Assembly: GCF_002938435.1 (NCBI RefSeq)
Contig: NZ_POQT01000025.1
Span: 1-64,000 of the forward strand
Direction: 5' to 3'
DNA: 64,000 bases
Origin: Blastococcus saxobsidens
GTDB taxonomy: Bacteria > Actinomycetota > Actinomycetes > Mycobacteriales > Geodermatophilaceae
Below the pieces are notes generated by a model. The model was not told the DNA's origin and did not search any database. It saw only the letters and a list, made by a program, of their open reading frames with translations. Numbering within the stretch: the stretch's first letter is position 1; every line of letters begins with the position of its first letter. Of the stretch, positions 38,358-46,984 are shown one piece after another. Made by a program: the position numbers and the translations under genes.

Positions 38358-41300
38358 ATGAAAACCTGGCTGGATGCATGGCCGGTGTTCCGGCAGCTCA
38401 CCGGATCCGACCCGTCGGGGCGTGGTGAGGCGGTTCGCAGCAAGCGGACCGACACCCTGATCCCGCGGACGGCGACCGCCGACCGGGTCGTGCAGAGCAT
38501 CTGCCCCTACTGCGCCGTCGGTTGCTCGCAGCGGGTATTCGTCGAGGACGAGCAGGTCGTGCAGATCGAGGGCGACCCGGACTCGCCCATCAGCCGGGGG
38601 CGGCTGTGCCCCAAGGGCGCGGCGAGCAAGAGTCTGGTCACCAGCGGGACCCGCCAGACGAAGGTGAAGTACCGCCGTCCCCACGGGACGGAGTGGGAGG
38701 ACCTCGACCTCGACACGGCGATGGGCATGATCGCCGACCGCGTGATCACAACCCGTCGGGAAACCTGGCAGGACGAGGTCGACGGCAAGCGGGTCAACCG
38801 CACGATGGGGATAGCGAGCCTCGGAGGGGCGACCCTCGACAACGAGGAGAACTACCTCATGAAGAAGCTCTACACGGCCCTGGGCGCGGTCCAGGTCGAG
38901 AACCAGGCGCGCATATAGCACTCCTCGACGGTCCCCGGTCTGGGGACCTCGTTCGGTCGTGGCGGCGCCACGACGTTCCAGCAGGACCTCGCGAACTCCG
39001 ATTGCATCATCATCGAGGGCTCGAACATGGCCGAGGCCCACCCGGTGGGCTTCCAGTGGGTCATGGAAGCCAAGGCGCGGGGTGCCACGGTCATCCACGT
39101 CGATCCCCGGTTCACCCGCACCAGCGCGCTGGCCGACCTGCACGTGCCGCTGCGCGCGGGGAGCGACATCGCCTTCCTCGGTGGCCTGATCAACTACGTC
39201 CTGCAGCACGAGAAGGAGTTCCGCGAGTACGTCGTCGCCTACACCAACGCGGCCGCGATCCTGCGGGAGGATTTCCAGGACACCGAGGACCTCGACGGCC
39301 TGTTCTCCGGCTACGACCCGGAGAAGGGGCAGTACGACGAGACCACCTGGCAGTACGAGGGGGTCGAGGTCACCGCTGCGGCCGGCCAGCGCCAGTCGCC
39401 CAAGCCGGGGGCCTCCGGCGCCTCGGTCGGTGCCGAGTCCGGCGAGGACTCGGATGCGGAGGAGCACGAGCAGGGCGCCTCGGAACAGTCCGGCAGCGGC
39501 GGCCCTCCGGTCGGCGGGAAGCCCCGTCGCGACGAGACGCTGCAGCACCCGCGCTGCGTCTTCCAGGTGCTCAAGCGGCACTACGCCCGCTACACCCCGG
39601 AGATGGTGCACGAGGTGTGCGGCGTGGAGCCGCAGCTGTTCCTGAAGGTGGCCGAAGCGCTCACCAGCAACTCCGGCCGCGAACGGACCAGCGCCTTCGT
39701 CTACTCGGTGGGCTGGACCCACCACACCGTGGGGGTCCAGTACATCCGGGCCGCCAGTGTCCTGCAGGCGCTGCTGGGCAACATGGGCCGGCCCGGCGGC
39801 GGCATCCTGGCGCTGCGCGGGCACGCCAGCATCCAGGGGTCGACCGACATCCCGACGCTGTACAACATCCTCCCCGGTTACATCCCGATGCCCTCGGCCC
39901 GGGAGGACGCGAGCCTCGACGACTTCGTCGCCGAGGCGGCCGGCTCCGTCGGCTACTGGGGCAACATGAAGAAGTACGCGGTCAGCTTGCTGAAGGCCTG
40001 GTGGGGCGAGGCCGCGCAGCCGGGCAACGACTTCTGCTTCGACTACCTGCCGCGGCTGACCGGCGACCACAGCTCGTACCAGACGGTCGCCCAGCAGATC
40101 CAGGGCACCGTCCCCGGCTACTTCCTCGTCGGGGAGAACCCGGCGGTCGGGCACGCCAACGCCAAGATGGCCCGGCTCGGGCTGGCCAACCTCGAGTGGC
40201 TCGTCGTCCGGGACCTGCAGCTGATCGAGTCGGCCACCTTCTGGGCGAACGCCCCGGAGATCGAGACCGGTGAGCTGGCGACCGAGGAGATCGGCACCGA
40301 GGTCTTCTTCCTCCCGGCCGCGGCGCACGTGGAGAAGGACGGTTCGTTCACCAACACCCAGCGGCTCCTGCAGTGGCACTCCCAGGCGGTGGAGCCTCCC
40401 GGCGACTGCCGGAGCGACCTGTGGTTCTACTTCCACCTGGGCCGCATGATCCGGGAGAAGCTCGCCGGGTCCACCGACCCGCGGGACCGGCCGGTCCTGG
40501 ACCTCACCTGGGACTACCCGACGCACGGACCGGTCGACGAGCCCAGCGCGCACGGCGTGCTGCGCGAGATCAGCGGCACCGGACCGGACGGCACGGCGGT
40601 GGACGGCTACACCGCATTGCAGGACGACGGCTCGACCAGCTGCGGCTGCTGGATCTACTCCGGGGTCTTCGCCGACGAGGTGAACCAGGCCAACCGCAAG
40701 AAGCCGCACACCGAGCAGGACCTCGTCGCGGCGGAGTGGGGCTGGGCGTGGCCCATGAACCGGCGGATCCTGTACAACCGGGCCTCCGCCGACCCGGACG
40801 GCAAGCCGTGGAGCGAGCGGAAGAAGTACGTCTACTGGGACGAGGACGCCGGCAGGTGGAGCGGCCCCGACGTCCCGGACTTCCAGGCCACCAAGCGGCC
40901 GGACCACGTGCCGCCGGAGGGCGCCGAGGCCGAGGACGCCCTCGGTGGCACCGACCCGTTCATCATGCAGGGCGACGGCAAGGCCTGGCTGTTCGTGCCG
41001 GCGGGCCTGGCCGACGGGCCGATGCCGACCCACTACGAGCCGGCCGAGTCGCCGGTGCCGAACCCGCTGTACTCCCGGCAGGCGAACCCGTCGCGCAAGG
41101 AGCTCCGGGGCGCCTGGAACCGGGCCAACCCCGCGATGAGCGACGCGTTCCCGTTCGTCGTCACCACCTACCGGCTGACCGAGCACCACACCGCCGGCGG
41201 AATGAGCCGGACCCTGGAGTACCTGGCCGAGCTGCAGCCGGAGTTCTTCTGCGAGGTGAGCCCCCAGCTGGCCGCGGAGCGGGGGCTGGAGCACCTGGGC

Positions 41301-41651
41301 TGGGCGACGCTGGTGAGCACGCGCAGCGCCATCGAGGCGCGGGTCCTGGTCACCGAGCGGATGCGGCCGCTACGGGTCGCCGGTAGGGAGGTGCACCAGA
41401 TCGGCCTCCCTTACCACTGGGGCAGGAACGGCATCACGACCGGCGACTCGGCCAACGACCTGCTCGGGGTGGTGATGGACCCGAACGTGCACATCCAGGA
41501 GTCCAAGGTCGCCACCTGCGACATCCGGCCCGGCCGGCGGCCGCGGGGTCCCGCGCTGGTGGATTTCGTGGAGGGCTACCGCCGTCGTGCGGGGGTCGAG
41601 ACCGGGCTGCTGGGACGCAACGGGCGCGCGCCCATCGAGGAGCGATCATGA
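38358..41651 (+). CDS. fdhA: Formate dehydrogenase alpha subunit with UAG-encoded selenocysteine
   Basis: This 1097-residue molybdopterin enzyme oxidises formate. The N-terminal [4Fe-4S] cluster is Cys49, Cys52, Cys56 and Cys84 (CPYCAVGC, LCPKGA). Residue 187 is the Mo ligand: QARI is followed by TAG (38916-38918) and then HSSTVPGLGTSFGRGGATT, the conserved formate dehydrogenase signature in which relatives have U or C. The frame then continues uninterrupted for 910 codons with the DxxFTRTS and C-terminal molybdopterin dinucleotide-binding domains. A SECIS-like hairpin follows the TAG. No Tat signal is visible. ATG 38358 has GGGAGG at good spacing. A Gly/Ser/Glu-rich linker is inserted near residue 360. 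Standard gene finders would split it at the TAG. The stop overlaps the ATG of the Fe-S subunit. Confidence 0.92.
38916..38951 (+). promoter_or_regulatory. SECIS element after a UAG selenocysteine codon
   Basis: TAG at 38916-38918 is followed by 11 bases and then GGTCCCC (38930-38936), loop GGTCT (38937-38941) and GGGGACC (38942-38948). This is a perfect 7-bp stem. A lower CGA/TCG pair (38926-38928 with 38949-38951) leaves a bulged C at 38929. The 11-base spacing and GGTCU-type loop match the E. coli fdhF SECIS, which SelB recognises. Confidence 0.85.
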
Positions 41652-42685
41652 CCGCCATCAGCTCGGCGAGCGCCGCCTTCAGGGGCCAGGATCGAGGGAA
41701 CCGGCTGTTCGGCCCGGTTCCCGACGTCACCGGCGACCGTGGCTACGCCGACGACCACCCCGCCCGGGTCGGCTTCTTCACCGACACCTCGGTGTGCATC
41801 GGCTGCAAGGCCTGCGAGGTCGCCTGCAAGGAGTGGAACCTCCTGCCGATGGACGACGCGGAGGGCACGGTCGACGCCTTGGGCCTGACCGGGGCGTCCT
41901 ACGACAACACCGGGATGCTGGGGGCGAACAGCTGGCGGCACGTGGCCTTCGTCGAGCAGAGCCGTGCGGTGGACCTGCCGATGCCCACGGTCGGACCTCC
42001 GGGCGCCGCCGACGGGCAGCGGCCGCTCGAGGATCCGCCCGTCGTGCACCCGCAGGTGCCCGCATCGGCGACGACGGCGGAGCAGTCGGCGCCGTCGCAG
42101 ACCGCTTCGGGGGACCGCGAGATCCGCTGGCTGATGTCGTCCGACGTCTGCAAGCACTGCACCCATGCGGCCTGCCTCGACGTCTGCCCGACCGGGTCGC
42201 TGTTCCGCACGGAGTTCGGCACCGTGGTCGTGCAGGAGGACATCTGCAACGGCTGCGGCTACTGCGTGCCCGCCTGCCCGTACGGGGTGATCGACCAGCG
42301 CCAGGACGACGGCCGGGTGTTCAAGTGCACCCTCTGCTACGACCGGCTGACCGACGGGCTCCAGCCGGCCTGCGCATCGGCCTGCCCCACCGAGTCGATC
42401 CAGTTCGGCGATCTCGATGCGTTGCAGGCCCGCGCCGACCAGCGGCTGGCCGCGCTGCAGGAGAAGGGGGTCGAGGGCGCCCGTCTCTACGGGCGGGACG
42501 AGACCGACGGGGTCGGCGGGGCGGGCGCGTTCTTCCTGCTGCTGGACGAGCCGGAGGTCTACGGCCTGCCGCCGGACCCGGTGGTCACCACCCGGGACCT
42601 GCCGGCCATGTGGAGGTCCGTCGGGGCAGGTGCGGCGATGGTGCTCGGGTTGATCGCCTCGGCCTTCGTGGGACGGCGTCGGTGA
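41648..42685 (+). CDS. fdhB: Formate dehydrogenase iron-sulfur (beta) subunit
   Basis: This 345-residue ferredoxin-like subunit carries four [4Fe-4S] motifs. In order they are CIGCKACEVACKEWN, CKHCTHAACLDVCPTGS, CNGCGYCVPACPYG and the CTLCYDRLTDGLQPACASACP arrangement, as in E. coli FdnH. It passes electrons from the catalytic subunit to the membrane quinone site. A Pro/Ala-rich insertion (about 115-150) separates the first and second motifs. The C-terminus has one membrane anchor (VGAGAAMVLGLIASAFVG). ATG 41648 overlaps the fdhA stop, and its own stop overlaps the likely GTG of the NrfD subunit. The three genes are tightly coupled. Confidence 0.94.
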   Translation: MTAISSASAAFRGQDRGNRLFGPVPDVTGDRGYADDHPARVGFFTDTSVCIGCKACEVACKEWNLLPMDDAEGTVDALGLTGASYDNTGMLGANSWRHVAFVEQSRAVDLPMPTVGPPGAADGQRPLEDPPVVHPQVPASATTAEQSAPSQTASGDREIRWLMSSDVCKHCTHAACLDVCPTGSLFRTEFGTVVVQEDICNGCGYCVPACPYGVIDQRQDDGRVFKCTLCYDRLTDGLQPACASACPTESIQFGDLDALQARADQRLAALQEKGVEGARLYGRDETDGVGGAGAFFLLLDEPEVYGLPPDPVVTTRDLPAMWRSVGAGAAMVLGLIASAFVGRRR

Positions 42686-43740
42686 CCGCGGGGGGAGTGC
42701 CGGAGGACGTAGGGGTACCGGGTGCCGGATGGCGGCGGGCCGACGGTCCGCCGGCCCAGGACCGTGAGCAACGGCGTCGCCGAGGAGGCCGCGGGGAGAT
42801 CCCCATGGTCGACGAGGTCGAGTTCACCTCCTACTACGGCCGGCCGATCATCAAGCCACCGGTGTGGAAGACGCCGGACGTGCCGCTCTACCTGTTCCTC
42901 GGGGGCGCCGCCGGGTCCTCCGCCGTCCTGGGCGCACTGGCCGAGGGGACGCGCCGCCCGGCGCTGGCCCGGGTGGCCCACCTCACCGCGGGCGGCGGGG
43001 CGCTGGCCTCGGTGGCCTTCCTCATCCACGACCTGGGCCGGCCGAGCCGGTTCCTCAACATGCTGCGGGTGCTCAAGACCACTTCGCCGCTGTCGGTGGG
43101 GTCCTGGATCCTCGCGCCGTTCAGCGCGCTGACCACCGCGACGGCCGGCGCCCACCTGCTGGGCAGGTTCCCGTTGCTGCGCCGGTTCACGGGCGCGGGG
43201 GCAGCGGTCCTGGGCGGGCCGATGACGACGTACACGGCAGCCCTGCTGGCCGACACAGCCGTCCCCTCGTGGCACGAGGCCCACCGGGAGCTGCCGGTCG
43301 TCTTCGCCGGTTCGGCCATGGCCGCGGGCGGGGGGATCACGACGGCCCTCACGCCGCTCGACGAGGCGGGGCCGGCGCGCAGGGTCGCGGCCATGGGCGC
43401 GGCGATTGAACTCGCGGCGATGCACCGTGTCGAGCACGGTCACGGGCTGGTCAGCGAGCCTTACCGCACCGGCCGGGCCGGGAAGCTGCTGAAGACGGCA
43501 CGTGCGTGCACGGCGACGGGGGCAGGACTGACGCTGCTGGCCGGTCGCAGCCGTACGGCCGCGGCCGTGAGCGGAGCCCTGCTGGCGGTCGGGTCGGTGC
43601 TCACCCGGTTCGGCGTCTTCGACGCCGGTATGGCCAGCGCGAAGGATCCCCGATACACCGTCGAACCACAGCGAGCCCGTGCCCGCGCAAGTGAGGCGGC
43701 CGCATCGCGCGCGGCCGCGGGCAGCCGTAGGGGGTCATGA
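42682..43740 (+). CDS. nrfD: NrfD-type membrane anchor subunit of formate dehydrogenase
   Basis: This 352-residue polytopic membrane protein of the NrfD/PsrC family is the quinone-reacting subunit. The core begins EFTSYYGRPIIKPPVWKTPDVPLYLFLGGAAGSS and includes HLTAGGGALASVAFLIHDLGRPSRF, a family landmark. GTG 42682 is chosen because it overlaps the fdhB stop (GTGA). The resulting basic N-terminus (REQRRRRGGRGEIPMVDEVEF) resembles related actinobacterial NrfD proteins; ATG 42805 would drop it. The C-terminus is Arg/Ala-rich. It replaces the cytochrome b subunit used by E. coli FDH-N. Confidence 0.87.
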   Translation: MTAGGVPEDVGVPGAGWRRADGPPAQDREQRRRRGGRGEIPMVDEVEFTSYYGRPIIKPPVWKTPDVPLYLFLGGAAGSSAVLGALAEGTRRPALARVAHLTAGGGALASVAFLIHDLGRPSRFLNMLRVLKTTSPLSVGSWILAPFSALTTATAGAHLLGRFPLLRRFTGAGAAVLGGPMTTYTAALLADTAVPSWHEAHRELPVVFAGSAMAAGGGITTALTPLDEAGPARRVAAMGAAIELAAMHRVEHGHGLVSEPYRTGRAGKLLKTARACTATGAGLTLLAGRSRTAAAVSGALLAVGSVLTRFGVFDAGMASAKDPRYTVEPQRARARASEAAASRAAAGSRRGS

Positions 43741-44087
43741 CCTCGTACCGTCCCGGACCGCCGGTACCGACACGTCGACGGGAGGTCTCACGTCCGGAGG
43801 AGGAACTGATGGAGAGCACGCCCGACGGATCCGGTCATCGGCGCGAGAACGGCAGGCCGGCCGATCCGGAGCAGCGCAGGCCACGGTCGCTGGGGCGTCT
43901 CTTCGCGCTCGTGGTGGGCGTCATCCTGGTGATCGTGGCCATCTGGCTGGTCGTCTACGTCGCCGCACGCGAGCAGGTGGACGCCGGCGGCGGGCTATCG
44001 GGTTCCGGGATGACCGCGGTCGCGAGCGGTCTCGCGGCGACCGAACGGGTTCCACCCCTCATCCGGACCTCGGGTCCGACGACCTGA
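43737..44087 (+). CDS. Single-helix membrane protein in the fdh operon
   Basis: This 116-residue protein has a charged 50-residue N-terminus, one membrane helix (LFALVVGVILVIVAIWLVVYVAA) and a short Gly/Ser-rich end. The ATG at 43737 overlaps the nrfD stop; ATG 43809 is an alternative shorter start. It is positioned as the fourth gene of the fdh operon and may be an accessory or assembly factor. I do not recognise a family. Confidence 0.6.
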   Translation: MTSYRPGPPVPTRRREVSRPEEELMESTPDGSGHRRENGRPADPEQRRPRSLGRLFALVVGVILVIVAIWLVVYVAAREQVDAGGGLSGSGMTAVASGLAATERVPPLIRTSGPTT

Positions 44088-44223
44088 TCTCTTCGTCGAC
44101 GGGTTCCGGCGTCGCGGTGCCCCTATCCGCACAGCTGCCGCCCGCCGGATCGGCGCTGGCGTGCGGTTGCACCCGTTGCCCATGACAATCGGGCCGAATG
44201 CCGTCACGACCCAGGGAGATCCC

Positions 44224-44766
44224 GTGTCCGAGTCCACTCGCGGCGGCATCCGTCATGCCGAGCTGCTGACCATCTACTGCAACGACCACCTGGCTGCCTC
44301 CGTCGGCGGCATCGAACTGGTCAAGCGGATGATCGGAGCCCACCGCGGCAGCGTCTACGCGGGGCGACTGCAGCAGTTGCTGGACGAACTGCGCGAGGAG
44401 CACGACCTGCTCAGGGGCATCATGGCCGAGCTGGGGCTGTCCATCCGTCGGTACAAGCAGGCCGGGCTCTGGGTGGGGGAGAAGCTGAGCCGGGTCAAGC
44501 TCAACGGCCGGCTGCTGAGCCGGTCACCGCTGAGCTCCCTCGTGGAGTTCGAGTTCCTCGCTTCCGCCGTCCGGGCCAAGCGCAGCGGCTTCGAGACGCT
44601 GCGCGAGGTGGCGGCGGTCGACGACCGCGTGGACGTGGAGGTCATCGACCGGCTGATCGACCAGGCCAACGAGCAGCACGAATGGCTGACCCATGCCCGC
44701 CGTGAGGTCGCCGCCGACGTGTTCGGTGGTCGACCCGAGTCCGCGGACGAGGCTGCCGGGGATTGA
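44224..44766 (+). CDS. Conserved helical hypothetical protein
   Basis: This 180-residue, almost entirely helical protein has segments such as RHAELLTIYCNDHLAASVGGIELVKRMIGAH and LQQLLDELREEHDLLRGIMAELG. The pattern suggests a four-helix bundle, possibly ferritin-like, but I see no clear metal ligands. The GTG at 44224 is preferred because AGGGAG lies 7 bases upstream; an in-frame ATG at 44182 lacks one. It lies 136 bp after the fdh operon and overlaps the following broken acetyltransferase by 4 bp. Function unknown. Confidence 0.7.
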   Translation: MSESTRGGIRHAELLTIYCNDHLAASVGGIELVKRMIGAHRGSVYAGRLQQLLDELREEHDLLRGIMAELGLSIRRYKQAGLWVGEKLSRVKLNGRLLSRSPLSSLVEFEFLASAVRAKRSGFETLREVAAVDDRVDVEVIDRLIDQANEQHEWLTHARREVAADVFGGRPESADEAAGD

Positions 44767-45136
44767 CACCCTCGGGCGTGCAGGCAGCCGCATCGGGATC
44801 GCCGGGCCGGGCGGACCGGATCGACGCCGACCCGGGCCACCTGCTGGTGGTCGCGGCCGACGGCGACGACGTGGTCGGCGCCCTCCAGCTCTCCTTCGTG
44901 CCCGGGCTCTCCCGCGGCGGTGCGCTGCGCGGCCAGCTCGAGGGCGTCCGCGTGCGGGCCGACCGGCGCGGGTCGGGGCTCGGCGGCGGGCTGCTGTGGT
45001 GGGCGGTCACGGAGTGCCGACGGCACGGGTGCGCTCTGGTCCAGCTCACCACCGATCGGTCACGGGCCGAGGCCCACCGCTTCTACGAGGGCCTGGGCTT
45101 CCGCCATCGCACGCCGGCTACGAGCTGCCGCTGTGA
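44763..45136 (+). pseudogene. GNAT acetyltransferase with missing N-terminus and a frameshift
   Basis: The frame opens with ATG 44763 overlapping the previous gene and then matches the GNAT fold from HLLVVAADGDDVVGALQLSF onward, with VRVRADRRGSGLGGGLLWWA (the acetyl-CoA loop) and RFYEGLGF. About 40 residues of the usual N-terminus are absent. After GLGFRHR the expected ending SHAGYELPL is present only in the +1 frame, finishing at TGA 45134-45136, so one base is missing near 45104-45107. The uncorrected frame reads through into the ankyrin gene downstream. A sequencing error is possible for the frameshift but would not restore the N-terminus. Confidence 0.75.
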
Positions 45137-45188
45137 GCGACCGGCCCGCACCCGGCCGGGGCGGCTGCGGTCTCCTACGCTGGGGGCC

Positions 45189-45587
45189 GTGAGCGGCCAG
45201 CAGATCGACCCCGGCGTCATCGAGCTCGCCGGCCGGGTCTTCGACCTGGCCCGCGGCGGCCACACCGACGAGCTGGCCGCCTACGTGGACGCCGGTGTCC
45301 CCGCGAACCTGACCAACGACAAGGGCGACACTCTGCTGATCCTCGCCGCGTACCACGGGCACCCGGAGACCGTGGCCGCCCTGCTGGCCCGGGGGGCCGA
45401 CCACGCGCGGGCCAACGACCGCGGGCAGACGGCGCTGGCCGCGGCGGTGTTCAAGCAGTCGGCCGAGGCCGTGCAGGCCCTGCTCCGGGCCGGTGCCGAC
45501 CCGGACGCCGGCGGCCCCAGCGCCCGCGAGATGGCCCGGTTCTTCGACCTGCCCGCGATGGCGGCGCTGCTGGACGGGGCCGCCTAG
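45189..45587 (+). CDS. Ankyrin repeat protein
   Basis: This 132-residue cytoplasmic protein has about three ankyrin repeats: GHTDELAAYVDAGVPANLTN, then GDTLLILAAYHGHPETVAALLARGADHARAND and GQTALAAAVFKQSAEAVQALLRAGADPDAGG. The start is GTG 45189, VSGQQIDPGVIELAGRVFDLARGG; the frame could also be read as the tail of the upstream broken acetyltransferase but that fusion is an artefact of the frameshift. It ends in TAG. Ankyrin proteins of this size in bacteria are common protein-binding factors, sometimes linked to catalase or redox enzymes; the partner here is unknown. Confidence 0.85.
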   Translation: MSGQQIDPGVIELAGRVFDLARGGHTDELAAYVDAGVPANLTNDKGDTLLILAAYHGHPETVAALLARGADHARANDRGQTALAAAVFKQSAEAVQALLRAGADPDAGGPSAREMARFFDLPAMAALLDGAA

Positions 45588-45655
45588 CGCGGCCACCGCC
45601 GTGCTGCGGCGATCGGTTCGGGACGAAGGGGGCGGCACCGAGGGGGAGGGGCGGA

Positions 45656-46984
45656 ATGGCAGCACGACGGGGCCTGACGGGTCCGGGTCCGCGCGCCCTC
45701 ACCCGTCCCGAGCAGGCCGTTGCTGCGCCGTCCTCGCCCGATGCCCTGCCGGAGGACCCGGAGCCGGACGCGGCCGCGGCGGCCGAGGTGCCGCTGACGG
45801 AGCCGCTCGAGACCGAACCGCCGCAGTCCACCGTGCCGCGGTGGTTGCTGGTCATCGGCGGGGCGGCGGCGGCCACCATCGCGATCGCCGGGCTCCAGGC
45901 GGTGGCGTGGCTGGTCGCACCGGTGTTCCTGGCCCTCGTGGTCGTGATCGCCCTGGCCCCCGTGCAGGGCTGGCTGCGGCGGGTGGGCGTGCCGCACTGG
46001 CTGGCCACCACCGTCCTGCTGCTCCTGGTCTGGGCCGTCCTGCTGGCCTTCGTCGGGCTCCTCGTGGTGTCGGTGGCGCAGTTCGCCGCCCTGCTCCCGG
46101 ACTACGCCGACCAGGCGCAGGTGCTCATCAACGACGTCGTCGCCGATCTCAACAACCGGGGCATCGTCTCCGGTCAGGTGTCCGACCTCGTCCAGCAGAT
46201 CGACTACGGCTCGCTGGTCGGCCTGGCCACCGACCTGCTCAGCCGGCTCACCTCCGCGGCCAGCACGCTGCTGCTCCTGCTGTCGGCGCTGGTGTTCATG
46301 GCCATCGAGTCCAGCGGCTTCAGCCGGCGGATGGCCCTGGTCGCCTCCGAGCGGCCGCACCTGCCGGTGGCCCTCACGCTGTTCACCCGCGGCACCCGCA
46401 GCTACCTGCTGGTCAGCACGGTGTTCGGCGCGATCGTCGCCGTGGGCGACACCATCGCGCTCGCGATGCTGGACGTGCCGGCCGCGCCGCTGTGGGGACT
46501 GCTGGCCTTCATCACCAACTACGTGCCCAACATCGGCTTCGTGCTGGGCGTGGCGCCGCCGGCCGTGCTGGGGCTGCTCGCCGGCGGCTGGGGCGAGTTC
46601 GTCGCCATCCTCGTCGTCTACTCGCTGCTGAACTTCGTCGTCCAGACGCTCGTCCAGCCCCGTTTCGTGGGCGACTCGGTCGGGCTGTCGATGACCGTCA
46701 CTTTCATCGCCCTGCTGTTCTGGAGCTGGGTGCTCGGCGCACTGGGCGCGCTGCTGGCCATCCCGCTCACGCTGCTGGTCAAGGCGCTCCTGGTCGACGT
46801 CGACCCGCGCGGTCACTGGCTCGACGCCCTCCTGCGCGAGGAACCCAGGGCCCCGCGAACCATGCGGGCGCGCCGGCGGATGGACGCGCGCCGCGCCGCG
46901 CTGGCGTCGATCCGCCGGCTGCCGCACCACCCGCACCGCCGCTCCTCGGCGTCGCAGCCGCCCGAGGGCGCGGGGCAGGGCTGA
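45656..46984 (+). CDS. AI-2E family (TqsA/PerM-like) membrane protein
   Basis: This is a 442-residue protein, the second AI-2E family member in the window. The disordered, acidic N-terminus is about 60 residues. It is followed by helices with PVFLALVVVIALAPVQGWLRRVGVP, then a long periplasmic helical region, LLAFITNYVPNIGFVLGVAPP and LIQ-region equivalents (VVQTLVQPRFVGDSVGLS). The C-terminus is basic. ATG 45656 has GGGGGAGGGG upstream. Members are permease-like; substrate unknown. The following gene is a broken kinase, so this may once have been an operon of two. Confidence 0.86.
   Translation: MAARRGLTGPGPRALTRPEQAVAAPSSPDALPEDPEPDAAAAAEVPLTEPLETEPPQSTVPRWLLVIGGAAAATIAIAGLQAVAWLVAPVFLALVVVIALAPVQGWLRRVGVPHWLATTVLLLLVWAVLLAFVGLLVVSVAQFAALLPDYADQAQVLINDVVADLNNRGIVSGQVSDLVQQIDYGSLVGLATDLLSRLTSAASTLLLLLSALVFMAIESSGFSRRMALVASERPHLPVALTLFTRGTRSYLLVSTVFGAIVAVGDTIALAMLDVPAAPLWGLLAFITNYVPNIGFVLGVAPPAVLGLLAGGWGEFVAILVVYSLLNFVVQTLVQPRFVGDSVGLSMTVTFIALLFWSWVLGALGALLAIPLTLLVKALLVDVDPRGHWLDALLREEPRAPRTMRARRRMDARRAALASIRRLPHHPHRRSSASQPPEGAGQG

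Noticed and set aside
38916-38918. TAG as a simple nonsense mutation or a pseudogene marker in formate dehydrogenase
   Set aside because: The codon sits exactly at the Sec/Cys position, is followed by a SECIS-like stem, and the rest of the 1097-codon gene and its two partner subunits are intact. A random mutation would not show this.
38916-38918. Pyrrolysine insertion at the UAG
   Set aside because: No pyl genes are seen, the residue position is a molybdenum ligand that must be Sec or Cys, and a SECIS-like element is present.
38186-44223. tRNA-Sec or sel genes near the formate dehydrogenase
   Set aside because: I looked through the gaps at 38186-38357 and 44088-44223 and the other gaps for a long tRNA with CTA anticodon and found none; no SelA, SelB or SelD protein is encoded in the window.
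44763-45587. GNAT-ankyrin fusion protein
   Set aside because: The GNAT C-terminus is found in the +1 frame with its own stop, so the fusion is produced by a frameshift.
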